Source: Rhinopomastus cyanomelas (Eukaryota > Chordata > Aves > Bucerotiformes > Rhinopomastidae). From it: a stretch of DNA of 64,000 bases. Of this stretch, positions 58,448 through 64,000 are shown one piece after another (positions within the stretch are counted from its first letter, which is position 1; each line of letters opens with the position of its first letter). Made by a program: the position numbers and the translations under genes. The notes beneath the pieces are model-generated. The model was not told the origin of the DNA and searched no databases. It worked only from the letters and a program-made list of their open reading frames with translations. The stretch is taken from contig VXBP01000354.1 in the NCBI GenBank assembly GCA_013400115.1, positions 186,001 to 250,000 on the forward strand, in the 5' to 3' direction.

Positions 58448-61400
58448 GTAAATAATTTTTTCATTATTCTTTCTTTCTTACAGTTGTTTAGGGCAGCTTT
58501 TGACTTACATAATGTTTGGAAATGCTTTTTCCTTCATTCCCCTTTATGCTGTTTCAGTATCTCTGGATTTGTTTCAGTACTGGGTTTTAGCCTGTCGCAA
58601 ATGGCAATTTTTAAAAGGGTCTTGTGAAGCACTGGAAGTCTTCTCATAGTACACCTGAGCTGGCAGTGGTTATGGCCCAAGTAGTCCTGGGCAAAAAGGG
58701 GCTTCAAATACCACATGAAGTGAAACGATGTCAAGGTTAGGAGTCAGCAATCAAAAAGAAAGGTGTCTGTCGCTGAGCTGTGCAGTGGGATTCTCAGACA
58801 GTGCTGAAGAACTGTGGGAGCTTCCAGGCCTTTCTGTATTCTTTGCTTTCTACTCACTGTTGATCATCTATGATCTTGTATAAGATGTTTAACCTTGATT
58901 GTGTTTGCATTTCATTGTTTCTATTGTTTGTTTTCTTTTTGCTGTTGGTAGACATAGATACTCCACAGCAGTTGAAGGTGAAGAGGCTGTGTTAAAGTTA
59001 CTTTGTCTTGGGATGTTATTCCAAGCTTGGAGTGGGGGAGACATCCACCACTGTTTGAGTGTTAGGAGTTGCTTATGCAGTACAGGCTGCAGTAAATGTC
59101 CTGGCTATGCTGTAGTTGTGTCCTGCCTTCATGCTTCTCACCACGTGTTCTCACTTTGTGCAGGTGGTACATGTGAGCTGCTTTGGTGAGCTGATGGAGG
59201 TGGAAAAGATTGTTTTCTTTGTTGGGCAAAGTTTTGACTGCCTCACTAGAGATGGTTGTGCAAGCTTAGCTTGAGAGCACAACAGAAGCAGGAGCTTGAG
59301 GGAGAAGTGGGAGGCAGCACAGAACTGTGGAAGCCTTCACTAAGGCCAGTGAAGGTCAAGTAGAGCAATACATGTATAGACTTTCAATTTTGCTTTCAAA
59401 TTGTTGCAGCAGGTTAGTGAAAGAGGTGGGATGGGAGAAATCTGATTAGTCTTGCTCCTTATTTTTGGGACCCTGTGAGCAACAACTTCAGTTATCTCAT
59501 TTCTGCCACTCTGAAAAGTTTATAGGATCAGCTAAAGACCATGTGGGGAAGTCAAGAGGATGAAAGACATAAGACCTTACCAAAATGTGCTGACACAGCC
59601 TGTCCTGCCAGGTTTTTATATTATTTGATAACTTAGTTCAATAGCATTACAGGTGACAGTGCTGAATGGAAGTACAGGAGACAGAAGTATGTAGTTGCTT
59701 TGAAATCAGTGGCAAAGAATCAGTAAACTATGATTTCACAATCACAGGGGTGTAGAGAGTATAAACAGTGTCTAGTTTCTTCCTAGAATAGGAAGAATCT
59801 GGTATAGCATCTGGCATAATAACTTGTCACACTTTCTTAAGGAAAGAGCATATCAAGAGAAGAAATCCCTGGCACATAGCTTTCCCTAAAACCCTCTCAT
59901 GATTTAGCAGATGACTTTTATGCCAAAATTTAATTCTGAGCATTCACTGCAAGTTTTTACAGGGTAAGTTTGAAACTGACTAAAGGGTGCTTGGGAAGAA
60001 GATTATCAGTTTAACTTTTTCAAAACTATTCAGCAAAGCTATCATTCCTGAGAAATTCAGAAACTCTGGAGGCTGATTAAACACTGGTGATCATCTGCCT
60101 ATTGAGGTACCAATTTCAAGTCCATGTTTTCCTTCTGAATTCTCATTTCAGACAGCAGTAGGGATATTTCTTCTATTCGGAGTCTGCAGTTCAGGATGAA
60201 AATGCAAAGATTCAGTTATTACTGGAATTATTTTGCTTAAAATGGCAACCTTAAAACTCTAAAACCAGAAGCACAGATTCTGCTCTTAGCTTTTTGATGT
60301 AGTAATCTTTGCAGCAGGTTTGGGAGTTTATAGCCTTCTTATGAAGGGAGGATTGATGAGTAGCCTTGACTAGTTCAAACAGTTAGGATTTTGGGACTGA
60401 TGAGACCTGAAGAGTGACAGTCTGTTTCCCACAGTTCTGCCCAAGGCAGCCTGGAGCAGGTTAGTCTGTGAATTTTGAAGTAAGGAAGAGGGCCATGCTC
60501 TGACCAGCCTCAAATATCTTCCTGCCTCTGTAGGTCACTCCACAGAAAGAGCTTTCAGTCTGCTCTTATTATTGCACCTCTCAATTGCCAATTGACTTTC
60601 TGAGAGTAGATGTGAGAACTGGGAGTCTCTTACTGGATTCTTTTTGGGTATTTGTGTCATGACCAGATTAACCTGCTTACAGGGAATGCTTTTATGTTGT
60701 AGTTTTCAGTTCTTGGCTATTAAGTGTGGAATGTTAGAAGAAAACTTACACTTAACGTTTGTCAGAGCTAATTATGGTCAAATGCCTTCAGCCAGAGTCT
60801 CATCTGGTTCAGATAAATGCCTTGCCCAGGGTAAAACTCTAGTGTTTTAGAATATTTATGCACATAATTCTATTTATGGGAAATAGGCAGATGTCATTTG
60901 TAGTGTCAGATGCAAAAACATGACCCGCCGCTGATGTGAAGCAGCAACTTCCTTCAAAGAGACATTGAATCTTACGTCCCAAGTATAGTAGTTTGGCTCT
61001 AACTAAACTAACTCAGAGCATTTTCTGCTGTATGTGCATCTCTTTCCAGCTTATTTCTACTGTGTGCTTAAAAATAATATGAGAATTTCATTTAGGCTTT
61101 TTCTGACTTTTTTGCTTCTACCTTCTTTCTTCACCTTTCTTGACCTGTTGAAGTAGAATAACAAAAAGATGGTAAGTGAGGTGCCCCTGCGGTGTTTGTT
61201 GACCATTTTTTGCTTGATGAAACCTAGTAGCTGTTATGTCTTGGGTTTCTTTTTTGGTGCTGTTCATTGTCTTGCCCTACATTTTACATTTGAGCACATA
61301 CTTAACTTACTTTGGATGTTGTTCATTGCTTGGGTTACTAGCAACTAATTAATGAGTATTTTATGTATTGCTTCCAATTGCTGTATAACCTGTAGTTTTG

Positions 61401-63152
61401 CAAGATATAAGAATAACGCTTGAAAGTGAAGATGAGAGAACAATCGTTCTGCCCTTTAACTTGGTTTTAAAAGGATGTGAAAGTTTTGCGCCACTTTTCC
61501 TTGCGTGTTTGAATAGTGACTTTTCCTGGGCTGTGGCAGTGTAGAACCTCAAAGAACAATGTGCAAAAGAGGCATCTGATTCTTCTAACAGCTGGAATTT
61601 CTTTTGTCTTAAATTCTCATGAATAAAGTGGCCGTGTGGTGGTGTCAGGGAATGGTTTCACTTGAGAACCTTGGATTTAAAATGTTAGTCTTAACTTTTG
61701 TCTTCAGCACAGTGATCTGTGGTGCAAGGGAAAAAAAATGCCTCTGAGGCAGAGAGGTTGGAAGTGGAATGATTTGATTTAAACTGTAACTTCATTTTTA
61801 TAGTCAAAAGTAATTGTTTAGGTTGCTGCTTAAAAAACCAGTATAAACCAGATGCTGGGTTTTTTTCATGGCACATCTTTTCTCTCTAGCATTGAGTAAC
61901 ACTCACTTTGGAGACTTTACCAAGTTTAGGTGCTTTATTCTTGTACGAAGCAGCTGGTTTTGGGGTTTTTTTTTCGTTCATTTGCATTCATTTGGAATAG
62001 TACTAGTGTGGAAACAGTGCTCTTGGTACAGAGAAATAATGTTTTTAAACATGAGCAAGTCAGCTGAAGCTCCTTTAGAAAAAGGAGGGAAAAATATCTC
62101 TATTATGGAAGGAAAATACTTTTACTATGGCATGTAATAGGGAGCAAAGTGAGGTGGTTCTGCTCCTACTTCCTCTGGGAAATCCATGAGAAAGGAGATG
62201 ATGTGGTGCTACTAATTTGAATGTGCAGTGTTTGCATAACTAACTTTAATAAACAGATTGCTTAATCAGCGTGAAATGACTCTACAAACCATGCATTAGT
62301 TGGTTGTATTTGTGTCAGAATGCATCTGGGGTTTTTTTTTTTTTAGTGTGGGACTTAGGGCATGGAACAACCAAGTGTATATTATATACTGAGATGTCTC
62401 TTCACACCGTACTGACACAGGCAATATGTAAACCATTGTTTCTTTAATGTCTGGTGTGGAACTTCTAATCTCTTCTTTGCTTTTGCCACTGTTTGCTATC
62501 ACCACTCATTATTCCGTTTGGGTATTGTGCACAGAAAAGTTGCAACATGCATGGAAAAAATACTCTGCCGATCCCACTTACTGTCCTTATGCACTGGTTT
62601 GCATCTCAGCCTTTGGAAATTAGTATTTGATAAAAGAATTGTGGAGGTGCCAGTGGAAGAGCATCTGTAATTATAAAGGTCTTTGTGGTGTCTACCTCTA
62701 GCAGGGTGTACTGGTTTGTTTAATTTAGAGAATGGAATCGGCAAAGTTTTATTTTGGAAAAAGGTTTGGGATGAGTAACAACCAGATTGAAATGCTACAT
62801 GGAATATATCCTGAAAATGATTCTGAACAAAGCCCATGTTTTAAGTTGGATGCTACTGGAGCAGTTCACTGTCATTCTTGAGGATTTTGGTGTTTGGAAA
62901 ACTTGGCAAGCACTGACACGTGTTAACATTTTACAGGATCTCATGGTTGGAGATGAAGCAAGTGAATTACGCTCAATGCTGGAAGTGAATTATCCAATGG
63001 AGAATGGCATCGTTAGGAACTGGGACGATATGAAGCACCTTTGGGATTACACGTTTGGACCAGAAAAACTTAATATTGACACAAAAAATTGTAAAATACT
63101 ACTCACAGAACCTCCCATGAATCCAACTAAAAACAGAGAGAAGATCGTGGAG
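58337..63152 (+). CDS. ACTR2: Actin-related protein 2, 5' part of the gene (partial)
   Basis: ACTR2 is the ARP2 subunit of the seven-protein Arp2/3 complex. Together with ARP3 it mimics an actin dimer to nucleate branched filaments. Visible coding segments are 58337-58447 (FVKCGYAGSNFPEHIFPAL on, residues 17-53), an optional microexon at 61157-61171, and 62937-63152 (DLMVGDEASELRSMLEVNYP on, residues 54-125 without the microexon). All are phase 0. The full protein is about 394 residues, so roughly a quarter is here. The first exon with the start codon is not in the assembly, and the later exons lie beyond the right edge. Sequence identity to mammalian ARP2 is nearly complete in these exons, as expected for a highly conserved protein, and nothing suggests a pseudogene. 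Confidence 0.96.
58448..62936 (+). other. ACTR2: ACTR2 intron between exons 2 and 3
   Basis: About 4.5 kb, free of CR1, containing the 15-nt microexon at 61157-61171. Other open frames in it are not supported. Confidence 0.7.
61157..61171 (+). CDS. ACTR2: ACTR2 15-nt alternative microexon (NNKKM)
   Basis: AAT AAC AAA AAG ATG lies between an upstream TAG acceptor with a long pyrimidine-rich tract (about 61090-61145) and a consensus GTAAGT donor. It is phase 0 on both sides and fits between residues 53 and 54. As I recall, the longer human ARP2 isoform (399 residues) has a five-residue insertion, NNKKM, after EIK at this same position, so the match is unlikely to be chance. Confidence 0.85.
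62937..63152 (+). CDS. ACTR2: ACTR2 coding exon 3
   Basis: 216 nt between TTTTACAG and GAG|GTATGT. It starts DLMVGDEASELRSMLEVNYP and includes PMENGIVRNWDDMKHLWDYT and the LLTEPPMNPTKNREK block typical of the actin fold. Confidence 0.97.
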
Positions 63153-64000
63153 GTATGTCTTTCAAGTAGAAACTGATGTACACTGCTGCAGAAGCATCAC
63201 TAAGAGGTTTTAAACTTCTTGGAAGGCCTGGTGACTGTCTGAGGCAAAGCACTTGTGTTTTCTAATGAAAGCTCATCCTCACCCATAGGCAGGAAAGCTG
63301 CTGTAGTTCTATTCAAACAAGCCAACCTCATTCAGAAGCTATAAGCCAGCAGCTTGTCCCGAGCCAGTTAGACACAGAATTGGAAATCCACGTTTATCTT
63401 CATGTATCCGAGATATATTGATTACTAGCTGTCACATGAATGTTAATTACTTTCAAATAATTCAGACTTGTGTAAGCCGGTAAGGCTTGTGCAAGAGGCT
63501 GCTTGCCAGCTGGAGCAGTTTGGTTGGAAGTAGCTGAGATAAAGGTGTGATGATTAATCTTTGATTAATGTGAGGGATTATCAATGAAAGCTGCATAAGA
63601 AGGAAAGCCAGGTTCTTGTCTCCTTGTTCTCAGAGCTGCCCTGGGACACCTAAGCTCCTTCTGAATTGTGTGTTTGTCAGATGACTGTTTAGCTCCAGTA
63701 CTGTGTCACAAAGACTTAATTTTGAAGAACAGTAACATGTGATGAGAAGAAGAAGTTTACTTTGCCCATTTGTTGGTTTTTCTTTGTTGTCTTTTTTCTC
63801 AAGCATTACAGGTATTTTCAATTCTCACAGAATCATAGAATTGTTTAGGTTGGAAAAGACCTTTAAGATAATATAGTTCACCCACTAACTTAAGTGTGAT
63901 CTAAGTATTCAGCATAACAAAAGTATGATTTAAAATATGTGTAGCTAAAGTAGTTTATAGGGCTTCCAAGTCTGTACCCTTATCTGTTTGTCATAACTTT
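63153..64000 (+). other. ACTR2: ACTR2 intron 3 (continues beyond window)
   Basis: Begins at the GTATGT donor. Apart from a CR1 tail at 63827-63900 nothing is recognised, and no further exon is reached before the edge. Confidence 0.7.
63827..63900 (-). repeat. CR1 LINE 3' tail
   Basis: 'cacagaatcatagaattgtt', then 'ggttggaaaagacctttaag'. Only the antisense 3' end is present, inside ACTR2. Confidence 0.85.

Noticed and set aside
1..64000. CRISPR arrays, bacterial operons, phage or plasmid functions
   Set aside because: There are no spaced direct repeats of the CRISPR kind and no dense bacterial-style coding. Spliced vertebrate genes and CR1 elements explain the window.

Overview
The window is vertebrate nuclear DNA, almost certainly from a bird. 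The clearest evidence is about twenty CR1 LINE fragments, nearly all truncated at the 5' end, many with a 3' end of short octamer repeats such as (ATTCTATG)n. Introns are short and first exons lie in CpG islands. I recognise three protein-coding genes in the order and orientation CEP68 (+), RAB1A (-), ACTR2 (+), the arrangement known from human 2p14. I did not recognise the species. The CR1 density between genes, including some well-preserved copies, suggests a lineage with fairly recent CR1 activity.

Layout. 1-5180 is intergenic, with two CR1 fragments and no gene I can support. 5180-14730 holds CEP68: a CpG-island promoter with two ATTGG boxes and a CACGTG box, a noncoding first exon ending at 5362, and coding exons from 8228 to 13425, giving a model of about 730 residues. 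14745-27900 holds RAB1A on the minus strand. All six coding exons are intact and give a 205-residue Rab GTPase, with a long 3' UTR and a CpG-island promoter around 27300-27940. CEP68 and RAB1A converge, and their inferred 3' ends nearly touch at about 14730-14750. 28000-53120 is a 25-kb intergenic region between the divergent RAB1A and ACTR2 promoters. It contains most of the repeats: a decayed 1.7-kb CR1 with nested CR1 tails, a better preserved CR1 with a 253-codon open frame, a probable tRNA-Lys-derived SINE with a CR1-like tail, a degenerate minisatellite split by a CR1 tail, and several assembly scars. 53130-64000 is the 5' part of ACTR2. Its first coding exon is absent, apparently lost at a one-base N at 53199. 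Exon 2, a 15-nt microexon and exon 3 are present, and the gene runs off the right edge.

Functionally the three genes are neighbours rather than a pathway. CEP68 works in centrosome cohesion, RAB1A in ER-to-Golgi traffic, and ACTR2 is the ARP2 subunit of the Arp2/3 actin nucleator. All are broadly expressed cellular genes, consistent with CpG-island promoters.

Assembly quality matters here. There are single-base N joins at 27204, 37243, 51153 and 53199, and a 464-base N run at 51658-52121. Two of the single-N joins sit beside suspicious duplicated sequence, and one coincides with the missing ACTR2 exon.
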